From positions 71,916 through 135,915 of the forward strand of contig JADJGZ010000010.1 of the NCBI GenBank assembly GCA_016707785.1: 64,000 nucleotides of DNA, in the 5' to 3' direction. Under the pieces are notes generated by a model. The model had not been told where the DNA came from, made no database searches, and saw only the letters and a list, made by a program, of their open reading frames with translations. Both the position numbers and the translations under genes were made by a program. The number at the start of each line of letters is the position of its first letter. The stretch's first letter is position 1. Source of the DNA: Bacteroidales bacterium (lineage in GTDB: Bacteria > Bacteroidota > Bacteroidia > Bacteroidales > UBA4417). Positions 24,928-31,418 of the stretch are shown one piece after another.

Positions 24928-25362
24928 TTAATCATTTTTTGCTCCTTTGAGTATCCATCGCTGTATTAGCTTTAGTTCAGCTGAACTGCAATAACTTTTC
25001 ATACTTCCACCTGGTTTACAGGACTGGTATAACACACTGTTGTCAATATCTTTAGCAACAACAAATCCATTCATTAGTGAAGCATACGCTTTGCTAGGCC
25101 TAAGATCAGGAGGTGTAGAGCCTTTGTGGCAAATCTCGCACTTGTTTGAGAAGAATGGAAGCAGATCTTGTGAAAAACTGATGGTATCAACAGTAACAAT
25201 AGTGGTGTCGTTATTTGTAGTGTCAGTATTGCCTGTTGTATCAATGGGCGCCTCTGGCTCCGGGGGAATTACATAATAGTTGTATTCGCAGGATGCCAGC
25301 ATTATCAAACCGATAAATGCAAGCAGCAGGATTTTTGGTGTAATGTTTTTCATATTATTCAA
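24928..25362 (-). CDS. Lipoprotein with a single haem c motif
   Basis: 144 residues. The signal peptide ends IMLASC, with lipidation at C25. A Thr/Asn/Asp-rich linker (residues 38-60) leads to a small haem domain with CEICHKGSTPPDLRPS (C75-C78-H79), the form seen in planctomycete-type and Bacteroidota cytochrome domains that sit on other proteins. Two further Cys (C115, C125) may form a disulfide. It is the first gene of the respiratory cluster on this strand, upstream of the beta-barrel gene (54-base gap) and divergent from the Crp/Fnr gene. Likely in the outer membrane, handing electrons on; function inferred. Confidence 0.85.
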   Translation of the reverse strand: MNNMKNITPKILLLAFIGLIMLASCEYNYYVIPPEPEAPIDTTGNTDTTNNDTTIVTVDTISFSQDLLPFFSNKCEICHKGSTPPDLRPSKAYASLMNGFVVAKDIDNSVLYQSCKPGGSMKSYCSSAELKLIQRWILKGAKND

Positions 25363-25505
25363 GGTTAATTATTTAGCTTTTTGCTCGGAAAGTGTGTATG
25401 TTCTTAAATATGTAGTTTCCTATATTTGACGAGACAAAAAAACATCTTTTATCAAAACGGCTTACGAACGAAGGTATGATTTATTAGTTGAAAATATCTA
25501 TTATT

Positions 25506-25525
25506 TATCAATCTACATATTGATA
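25506..25525. promoter_or_regulatory. Inverted repeat TATCAAT-N6-ATTGATA upstream of the Crp/Fnr gene
   Basis: A perfect 7+7 inverted repeat of Crp/Fnr-operator size in the 297-base divergent gap between the haem lipoprotein gene and the regulator. Its centre is about 32 bases before the expected transcription start set by the -7 box at 25534, so it would cover the -33 region. Autoregulation of the regulator is a reasonable inference. Confidence 0.5.
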
Positions 25526-25533
25526 TTTATCAT

Positions 25534-25541
25534 TATTTTTG
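25534..25541 (+). promoter_or_regulatory. -7 promoter element TATTTTTG of the Crp/Fnr gene
   Basis: Perfect TAnnTTTG, giving a start near 25548 and a leader of about 110 bases. An earlier TATATTTG at 25421-25428 on the same strand is a second candidate. Confidence 0.45.
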
Positions 25542-25659
25542 TGGGAGAATGATGGTCGGAAAAAATAAATGGATTGCTTCCATCTTAGATGTTTTTATAA
25601 GCAATTGATAGTCAAGTAATTCATCAATATATTACGGGTTCATCCTCAATCAATCAAAA

Positions 25660-26358
25660 ATGAATAATAGAATAGGTGCACATTCGGGTTGCAATTCTTG
25701 TGGAGAACGAGCAGATATTTTTGATTGTCTCTGTCAAGCTGAATTGGCAAATATTGATGAAAAAAGGATTGAAATAAATTTCAAAGCGGGAGAACTTATT
25801 TTTAAACAGGGGACCCCAAATTTGCATTTTCTATGTCTTACCAGTGGTATGGTAAAACTTTATATTGAGGGATTTGACAGTAAGAATCTTATTCTGGGCA
25901 TTGTTAAACCTATTGAATATATTCTTGGACCTGGTATTTATGTAGATTCCAAACACCACTATTCAGCCATGGCTATTGAAGATTCTACAGCATGCCTGGT
26001 TGAGACAAGTGTTTTTAAAAATTTGATTAGAACCAATCCAGACTTTGCGGAAGCATTTATCAGGAAAGTCAGCTTATTATCTATCATGAATTTTGAGCAG
26101 GTGATCAGTCTTACCCAAAAACAAATGCCTGGCAGAATCGCTGACGTGATCATTTACCTGAAAGATAGGGTTTATGAATCCAATCCATTCACTACCACTT
26201 TGTCAAGGCAGGATCTTGCCGACATGTCAGGAATGTCAAAGGAAAGCGCAATTCGTATTCTCAAGGAATTCAAGGATGAAGATATTATCAGGGTAGATGG
26301 GAACCATATTGAAGTTATCAATGAAGAACAGTTGCATAAGATCAGTCAAACGGGATAA
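25660..26358 (+). CDS. Crp/Fnr family regulator with N-terminal cysteine cluster (FNR-like)
   Basis: 232 residues. Residues 30-140 form a cyclic-nucleotide-binding-like beta roll (FKAGELIFKQGTPNLHFLCLTSGMVKLY), then a dimer helix, and a C-terminal winged HTH from about residue 160 (LSRQDLADMSGMSKESAIRIL). The recognition helix ESAIR keeps the Glu and Arg of the FNR motif ExxSR but has Ile in place of Ser. The N-terminus has C11, C14, C23 and C25 and a further Cys in DSTACLVE, a pattern like the four [4Fe-4S] ligands of FNR, so oxygen or redox sensing is plausible. It is divergent from the respiratory genes, and an FNR-type box is in the locus. Its role as their regulator is inferred. Confidence 0.9.
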   Translation: MNNRIGAHSGCNSCGERADIFDCLCQAELANIDEKRIEINFKAGELIFKQGTPNLHFLCLTSGMVKLYIEGFDSKNLILGIVKPIEYILGPGIYVDSKHHYSAMAIEDSTACLVETSVFKNLIRTNPDFAEAFIRKVSLLSIMNFEQVISLTQKQMPGRIADVIIYLKDRVYESNPFTTTLSRQDLADMSGMSKESAIRILKEFKDEDIIRVDGNHIEVINEEQLHKISQTG

Positions 26359-26431
26359 CCATTCTTATTTAAGCACTTTCCTTACTTTATTGAATGTTTC
26401 ACTTACGCAATGATTCTCCTGAGGATATTTA

Positions 26432-26439
26432 TAAATTTG
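26432..26439 (+). promoter_or_regulatory. -7 promoter element TAAATTTG of the MFS gene
   Basis: Perfect TAnnTTTG ending 16 bases before the ATG at 26456, so the leader would be only about ten bases. Confidence 0.5.
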
Positions 26440-26455
26440 TCGTTTTCCTGAAGGC

Positions 26456-27655
26456 ATGAAGCAGAGTACTCCATTACGTTCAATCCTTACCCGAACAATC
26501 CTCCTTGTTTCTTTCATCAGTTTATTTACTGATATTGCCAGTGAAATGTTATATCCGGTTATGCCGGTTTACCTTCAATCCATTGGTTTCTCCGTTCTGC
26601 TTATCGGTATCCTTGAAGGTTTGGCAGAAGCAACAGCTGGTCTGAGCAAAGGATATTTCGGAAACTATTCTGATAAAATATCCCGAAGAGTACCTTTTGT
26701 ACAATGGGGATATACTTTGTCTGCCATTTCAAAACCAATGATGGCTGCTTTCGTTTTTCCATTGTGGATATTCCTGGCAAGGACTGTTGACCGTCTTGGA
26801 AAAGGCATCCGGACAGGAGCCAGGGATGCAATATTGAGCAGTGAAACAACTCCTGAGCATAAAGGTAAAGTCTTTGGATTTCATCGGGCTTTGGATACAG
26901 TTGGTGCTGCACTTGGGCCTTTTGCGGCACTGATTTACCTGCATTACTATCCGGGAGAATATCGCTGGTTGTTCATTATTGCTGTGATTCCTGGAATTAT
27001 AGCCATTTTACTTACCTTCCTGTTGAAAGAAAAACAGCTGGATACCCCCTCTAAAAAATCTCCAGGCTTCTTCTCCTATTTTTCTTATTGGAAAGAGGCG
27101 AGTAAATACTATAAATTACTGGTTTCAGGCCTTTTGATGTTTACATTATTTAATAGTTCAGATGCTTTTCTCCTGCTGGGTGTAAAACATCAGGGATATG
27201 ATGACCAGACTATGATCGGCCTTTATATTTTTTATAACCTGATTTATGCTTTATTATCCTTCCCTTTAGGGATATTGGCAGATAAAATTGGGTTGCACAG
27301 AATGCTCGTTGCCGGTTTAATGATATTTTCTCTCGTATACTTCTTTATGGGGTTTGCAACATCTATTACGGAATTATTGTTGCTTTTTGGAGGATATGCC
27401 ATTTATGCTGCCTCTACCGAAGGGATTTCAAAAGCTATAATCAGCAATGTAGCTGCATCCAATAAAACGGCTACAGCTATTGGCTTTTATACAAGTTTTG
27501 CAAGTATTTTTACCATGCTGGCTAGCAGTCTGGCTGGGATCATATGGTTTAGCCTTGGGCCATCCTGGATGTTTATCATTTCTGGTTCAGGGGTTGTGCT
27601 TATTTCAATATACCTTCTGATTATAGGTAAAAAGATGAAGGTTATACCTATATAA
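26456..27655 (+). CDS. MFS transporter, unknown substrate
   Basis: 399 residues with twelve predicted membrane helices. The first helix and loop read LFTDIASEMLYPVMPVYL, and the loop 2-3 motif A region is GYFGNYSDKISRRVPF; TVDRLGKGIRTGARDAIL follows in the next loop. This is the pattern of a small MFS subfamily of uncharacterised inner-membrane exporters found in Bacteroidota. It follows the Crp/Fnr gene by 97 bases with its own -7 element, so it may not be in the same transcript. Substrate cannot be told from the sequence. Confidence 0.9.
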   Translation: MKQSTPLRSILTRTILLVSFISLFTDIASEMLYPVMPVYLQSIGFSVLLIGILEGLAEATAGLSKGYFGNYSDKISRRVPFVQWGYTLSAISKPMMAAFVFPLWIFLARTVDRLGKGIRTGARDAILSSETTPEHKGKVFGFHRALDTVGAALGPFAALIYLHYYPGEYRWLFIIAVIPGIIAILLTFLLKEKQLDTPSKKSPGFFSYFSYWKEASKYYKLLVSGLLMFTLFNSSDAFLLLGVKHQGYDDQTMIGLYIFYNLIYALLSFPLGILADKIGLHRMLVAGLMIFSLVYFFMGFATSITELLLLFGGYAIYAASTEGISKAIISNVAASNKTATAIGFYTSFASIFTMLASSLAGIIWFSLGPSWMFIISGSGVVLISIYLLIIGKKMKVIPI

Positions 27656-27684
27656 TAAAATATTTACTTTCCTGTTGCAGTTTC

Positions 27685-27703
27685 TTGAGAACTAACTTCT
27701 CAA
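27685..27703. repeat. Inverted repeat TTGAGAA-N5-TTCTCAA
   Basis: Perfect 7-bp arms 30 bases past the MFS stop codon and 42 bases before the -7 box of the M23 gene. It may be a weak terminator of the MFS gene (no clear T-run) or an operator for the next promoter. Confidence 0.4.
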
Positions 27704-27744
27704 CTTAGGGTTTTATGTACATTGATTATATGGATCATCAATTG

Positions 27745-27752
27745 TAAGTTTG
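27745..27752 (+). promoter_or_regulatory. -7 promoter element TAAGTTTG of the M23 peptidase gene
   Basis: Perfect TAnnTTTG only 5 bases before the ATG at 27758. Transcription would start at or near the start codon, so translation is leaderless or begins at the next ATG (27767). It rules out the longer frame starting with TTG at 27722. Confidence 0.5.
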
Positions 27753-27757
27753 CAAAG

Positions 27758-29488
27758 ATGAAAATAATGCGAATTCTCTTAATCTACTTATTTCTTGCTG
27801 TTTCGTGTGGATTATCAGCACAGAAACCAATTCCCACAGACTATTTTTCCTCTCCTTTAGGGATTGATCTATCTGTTACCGGCACATTCGGAGAGATCCG
27901 TCCTAACCATTTTCATTCAGGAATCGATTTCCAGGTGCAGAGGAAAGAGGGCCTTCCGGTTTATGCTGTAGCAGATGGATGGGTTTCAAGAATAAAAATA
28001 TCACCGGTCGGGTTTGGTAATGCATTGTATATTGACCATCCAAATGGTTATACCTCTGTATATGGACACCTTTTTGACTATAATGACACGATACGTAAAT
28101 ACGCGCATTTAAAGCAGTACTTACTTAAATCATTTGAGGTTGACTTATTTCCAGCTACTAAAAAGGACTCCATTTTTGTCAGCAAAGGTCAGTTGATCGG
28201 ATATGCCGGTAATTCAGGGAGTTCCTTTGGTGCTCACCTACATTTTGAATTAAGGAATACAAAAACTGAAAGGGTCATCAATCCCCTGTTATTTGGGCTT
28301 AGTTGTAAGGACCTTTATCCACCTTATATTGACCTCATTACCCTTTCACCGGTTAATGAACAAAGCACAATTGAAGGATCATTGTTGTCAACTAAGTTCA
28401 ATGTGAAAAAAAATGAACCTGGGGAATACCGGCTAGCTGCGGGTGACACTCTGAAGGCCTGGGGTCTTCTTGAACTTGGAATTGAAGCATATGATTTTCT
28501 ATATAGTAAAACCGACCGGAATGGTTGGTATTCTATGACGGTTTTCATGGATAAAGGAACGTTGTTTTCGATGCAGGTCGATAGCTTTGCCTTCACAGAA
28601 TCCAGGTATGTAAATGCGAGCATTGATTATTCCAGGAATTATAAAAATGGAAACAGGTTGCTTGAGACAAGAAAGTTACCAGGAAATGAATTGTTGATGC
28701 ATTCAGTTTCTGAAAAGAATGGTGTACTGATCTTAACCGATTCCCTGGTCCATGAAATGGTGGTTGTTGTTACAGATTTTGAGGGGCATAAAACTGTATT
28801 AAGGTGGTGGATTCAAAGCAGCTTGCCGCAGCAGATGGTTCAGGTACCGGAACTTATACAGGCTGACACAATAGTGAAGTTCACTATAAGCAAAACCAAT
28901 GAATTTATAACTCCTGAAATTAAAGTTCTCCTTCCAAAGGGGAGTTTATATGATCAATGCCAGTTTGAATATCGAAAGTCAGCTGCCAGAAAAGGATATT
29001 TTTCTGAACTCCATAGTTTGCATAATCCTGAAATCCCCCTTCATAAGAAAATGAAAATTTCCATTAAGGCCGACAAACTTCCTGTTCGTTTGCGTTCCAA
29101 AGCTTTGCTCGCAAGGATTGACAGGGAAGGCGGAAGACATCCTGCAGGAGGGAGTTATGAGAATGGGTATGTAAGTACAGACTCCTATTTCTTTGATTCC
29201 TATGCCATAGTAGTGGATAGTATTCCTCCTTCATTAAAAATCATTCATGATAAATCGAAAAGTCGTAATACGTTGAAATTCAGGGTTTCAGATAATTTTT
29301 CGGGCATCAGTGATTACAAAGGTGAGATTAATGATGAATGGGCTTTAGTAGAATGGGATCCAAAGAACAAGTTAATGATTTATCGTTTTGATGAAAAGGT
29401 TCAAACCGGAAAAAACAACTTCAGGCTGGAAGTATGGGATGAGAAGGGAAACAAGGCATCTGCTTCAACTTCATTCATTGGTAAATAG
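27758..29488 (+). CDS. M23-family (LytM) metallopeptidase
   Basis: 576 residues from the ATG at 27758; 27767 is an equally likely start. The N-terminus is a signal peptide (IMRILLIYLFLAVSCGLSAQ); the Cys could allow lipidation but the -3 residue is not ideal. The LytM peptidase domain covers about residues 35-185: the Zn ligands are the His and Asp of NHFHSGIDFQ and the second His of GAHLHFELR. The remaining 390 residues are beta-rich, end with a KASASTSFIGK-type strand, and may bind cell wall or protein. M23 enzymes cut peptide cross-bridges of peptidoglycan or act as inactive regulators; the zinc residues here are intact. Likely envelope remodelling. Confidence 0.9.
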   Translation: MKIMRILLIYLFLAVSCGLSAQKPIPTDYFSSPLGIDLSVTGTFGEIRPNHFHSGIDFQVQRKEGLPVYAVADGWVSRIKISPVGFGNALYIDHPNGYTSVYGHLFDYNDTIRKYAHLKQYLLKSFEVDLFPATKKDSIFVSKGQLIGYAGNSGSSFGAHLHFELRNTKTERVINPLLFGLSCKDLYPPYIDLITLSPVNEQSTIEGSLLSTKFNVKKNEPGEYRLAAGDTLKAWGLLELGIEAYDFLYSKTDRNGWYSMTVFMDKGTLFSMQVDSFAFTESRYVNASIDYSRNYKNGNRLLETRKLPGNELLMHSVSEKNGVLILTDSLVHEMVVVVTDFEGHKTVLRWWIQSSLPQQMVQVPELIQADTIVKFTISKTNEFITPEIKVLLPKGSLYDQCQFEYRKSAARKGYFSELHSLHNPEIPLHKKMKISIKADKLPVRLRSKALLARIDREGGRHPAGGSYENGYVSTDSYFFDSYAIVVDSIPPSLKIIHDKSKSRNTLKFRVSDNFSGISDYKGEINDEWALVEWDPKNKLMIYRFDEKVQTGKNNFRLEVWDEKGNKASASTSFIGK

Positions 29489-29621
29489 ATTTTTTAGTTT
29501 TAAAAAAGAGGTGTTTTACTGTCTTATTTCAAATTTTGCAGATTTTATGACTATTCATAGTAAATTCGTGTTAATTTTACCTTTCCAAAAATGATTTGTT
29601 TAACCATAAAATTTCAAGATT

Positions 29622-30200
29622 ATGCCTTTTGAACTTCCAAAACTACCATATGCCCCGGATGCATTGGAGCCATTTATTAGCGCCAAGACGATTGAATTTC
29701 ATTATGGTAAGCATCATCAAACTTATGTGACCAAACTTAATGGAATGATTCCAGGCACTCAGTTTGAAGAAGCTAAACTTGAAGATATAGTTTGCCAGGC
29801 CACCGGCGGTATTTTTAATAATGGAGCTCAGGTCTGGAATCATACATTTTTCTGGGAAAGCTTCTCAGCCAGGAGAGATACTGCACCGCAGGGAGATTTA
29901 TTAGCCCTCATTGAACGGGACTTTGGTTCTTTTGACGAATTCAAAGCAAAGTTTGCGGATGCAGCCATTAACCTTTTTGGTTCAGGATGGGCTTGGTTTA
30001 CCATGAAACCTGATAATTCCCTCGCAATTGTTCAAACAGGTAATGCAGGCAATCCAATGCGTGAAGGCCAGGTGCCATTACTTACCTGTGATGTTTGGGA
30101 ACATGCCTATTACCTCGATTATCAAAACCGCAGGCCGGATTACCTCAATGCATTCTGGAGCCTTGTAGATTGGGACATCGTAGCTTCCCGTCTGCCTTAA
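29622..30200 (+). CDS. sodB: Superoxide dismutase, Fe type
   Basis: 192 residues. Metal ligands are H27 (FHYGKHHQTY), H74 (VWNHTFFW), D157 and H161 (DVWEHAYYLDYQN). Gln at residue 69 in NNGAQVWNH is the active-site Gln position of iron enzymes, so Fe is preferred, though cambialistic use is common in Bacteroidota. It removes superoxide in the cytoplasm. There is no signal peptide. A strong terminator follows at 30221-30250, inside the coding sequence of the convergent gene. It adds to the oxygen-stress theme of the bat operon elsewhere in the window. Confidence 0.97.
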   Translation: MPFELPKLPYAPDALEPFISAKTIEFHYGKHHQTYVTKLNGMIPGTQFEEAKLEDIVCQATGGIFNNGAQVWNHTFFWESFSARRDTAPQGDLLALIERDFGSFDEFKAKFADAAINLFGSGWAWFTMKPDNSLAIVQTGNAGNPMREGQVPLLTCDVWEHAYYLDYQNRRPDYLNAFWSLVDWDIVASRLP

Positions 30201-30210
30201 AAAATATTTT

Positions 30211-30426
30211 TTATGCAGGAAGCCGGCTGATCTCGTAGCCGGCTTTTTTTATGTTTTCAATTACCTGGTCACTTATATCTTCATTCGCTTCAATTTCAAG
30301 AACCTTGTCAATACTGTTAAGATCAACATTCCAGGATTTAATCTCATTAATATTGCTGAGCCATGGAGTGATTGCGTTAACGCAGCCATTGCATTTCAAG
30401 CTTGTCCGGAATTTCAAATTTTCCAT
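30211..30426 (-). CDS. Small HMA-domain metal chaperone
   Basis: 71 residues, one ferredoxin-like heavy-metal-associated domain. The metal loop is SLKCNGCVNAI, with two Cys (CxxC) but Leu-Lys in place of the usual Met-x before the first Cys. The C-terminus GYEISRLPA is the last strand. Such proteins carry Cu(I) or Zn(II) to P-type ATPases, and a CDF exporter and CopA are encoded just upstream on the same strand. Its 3' end overlaps the sodB terminator hairpin. A -7 element at 30468-30475 may give it its own promoter. Confidence 0.88.
   Translation of the reverse strand: MENLKFRTSLKCNGCVNAITPWLSNINEIKSWNVDLNSIDKVLEIEANEDISDQVIENIKKAGYEISRLPA
30221..30250 (+). terminator. Terminator of sodB, inside the convergent HMA gene
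   Basis: AGCCGGCT (30221-30228) pairs with AGCCGGCT (30237-30244), a self-complementary arm, around an 8-base loop, and is followed by a run of T. It lies 20 bases past the sodB stop codon and within the last ten codons of the HMA gene. Confidence 0.92.
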
Positions 30427-30467
30427 TGTTTTTTATGGGTTAATGATGAACATCATTTTTGAGTTTT

Positions 30468-30475
30468 CAAAGATA
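30468..30475 (-). promoter_or_regulatory. -7 promoter element TATCTTTG of the HMA gene
   Basis: Perfect TAnnTTTG on the minus strand, just past the stop codon of the CDF gene and about 40 bases before the HMA start. A TTG lies 22 bases upstream of it (30498-30500). Confidence 0.45.
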
Positions 30476-30478
30476 CTA

Positions 30479-31369
30479 TCAACAACTCTGCAACCTGCAA
30501 TCCTGCCCTTTTAATTCAATTTCGAGTGTGGCATGTTCAATAGAAAGATTCATTAATTCCTCCCTGACCTTATTTTTAAGCGTTTCTGTATCAGATAAGT
30601 TCATTTCAGTGGTTACTTCGATATGTAAGGAAGCTACATGATAGGAACCATCCATGGACCATACATGCAGGTCATGTATCCCGGTTATTTCGGGAATGTT
30701 CTTCATTAGCTTCTCTGATATTTCTTTTCCCTGGCTTGAACTTGGGGTTCCCTGGAGCAGGATTCGGAATGTTTTCCTCAAACTGCCAAATAATCTGTAC
30801 AGTATAAACAGGGTAACTGCCACTGATAAAATGGGATCCAGGATAGGGAGATGGACAAAATGCAATAAGATTGAGACCAGCAGAACGGCGACCCAACCTA
30901 ACACATCTTCCAGTAAGTGCAGGGATATAACCTGTTCGTTCCGGCTCTGGCCTTTCTTTACCTTGAACATGGCAATTCCATTGACGATGATGCCCATTAT
31001 TGCCAGTAACAGCATTCCGGTCTCCTCAACTTCCTGTGGCGCAAATATTCTGGGAATCGCTTGCACCAGTATAATGCACGATCCTGATAACAATACCAGT
31101 GAGTTTATCAGAGCTCCCAGGACAGAGAAGCGCCTGTAACCAAATGAGTAATTTAAATCACGTTTCTTCCTTGACACCCTTTGAAAATACCAGGCAATTC
31201 CAATGGCTATTGTATCTCCGGCATCATGCAAGGCATCTGAAAGTACAGCAATGCTATTAGTCATAATGCCACCAACCACTTCTATAACGGCAAATAGTGC
31301 ATTGAGCCAAAGCGCTGTCTTCAGATTCTTCTCGGAAGAATGATGATCATGTATATGTTGATGAGACAT
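30479..31369 (-). CDS. Cation diffusion facilitator (CzcD/ZitB-like) metal exporter
   Basis: 296 residues. The N-terminus is His-rich (MSHQHIHDHHS). Six membrane helices follow; helix 2 carries SDALHDAGDT (DxxxD) and helix 5 carries HLLEDVLGW (HxxxD), the tetrahedral zinc site of Zn/Cd exporters. The C-terminal cytoplasmic domain (about residues 210-296) includes IPEITGIHDLHVWSMDG and ends with QDCRLQSC, two extra Cys. It exports Zn2+ (or Cd2+/Co2+) in exchange for protons. It sits between the HMA gene and copA on the same strand, forming a metal-resistance cluster. Confidence 0.92.
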   Translation of the reverse strand: MSHQHIHDHHSSEKNLKTALWLNALFAVIEVVGGIMTNSIAVLSDALHDAGDTIAIGIAWYFQRVSRKKRDLNYSFGYRRFSVLGALINSLVLLSGSCIILVQAIPRIFAPQEVEETGMLLLAIMGIIVNGIAMFKVKKGQSRNEQVISLHLLEDVLGWVAVLLVSILLHFVHLPILDPILSVAVTLFILYRLFGSLRKTFRILLQGTPSSSQGKEISEKLMKNIPEITGIHDLHVWSMDGSYHVASLHIEVTTEMNLSDTETLKNKVREELMNLSIEHATLEIELKGQDCRLQSC

Positions 31370-31418
31370 GAATTCAGGATTTCATTGAGTGGAAAACCGC
31401 ATATTAGTACTCTGGTGA

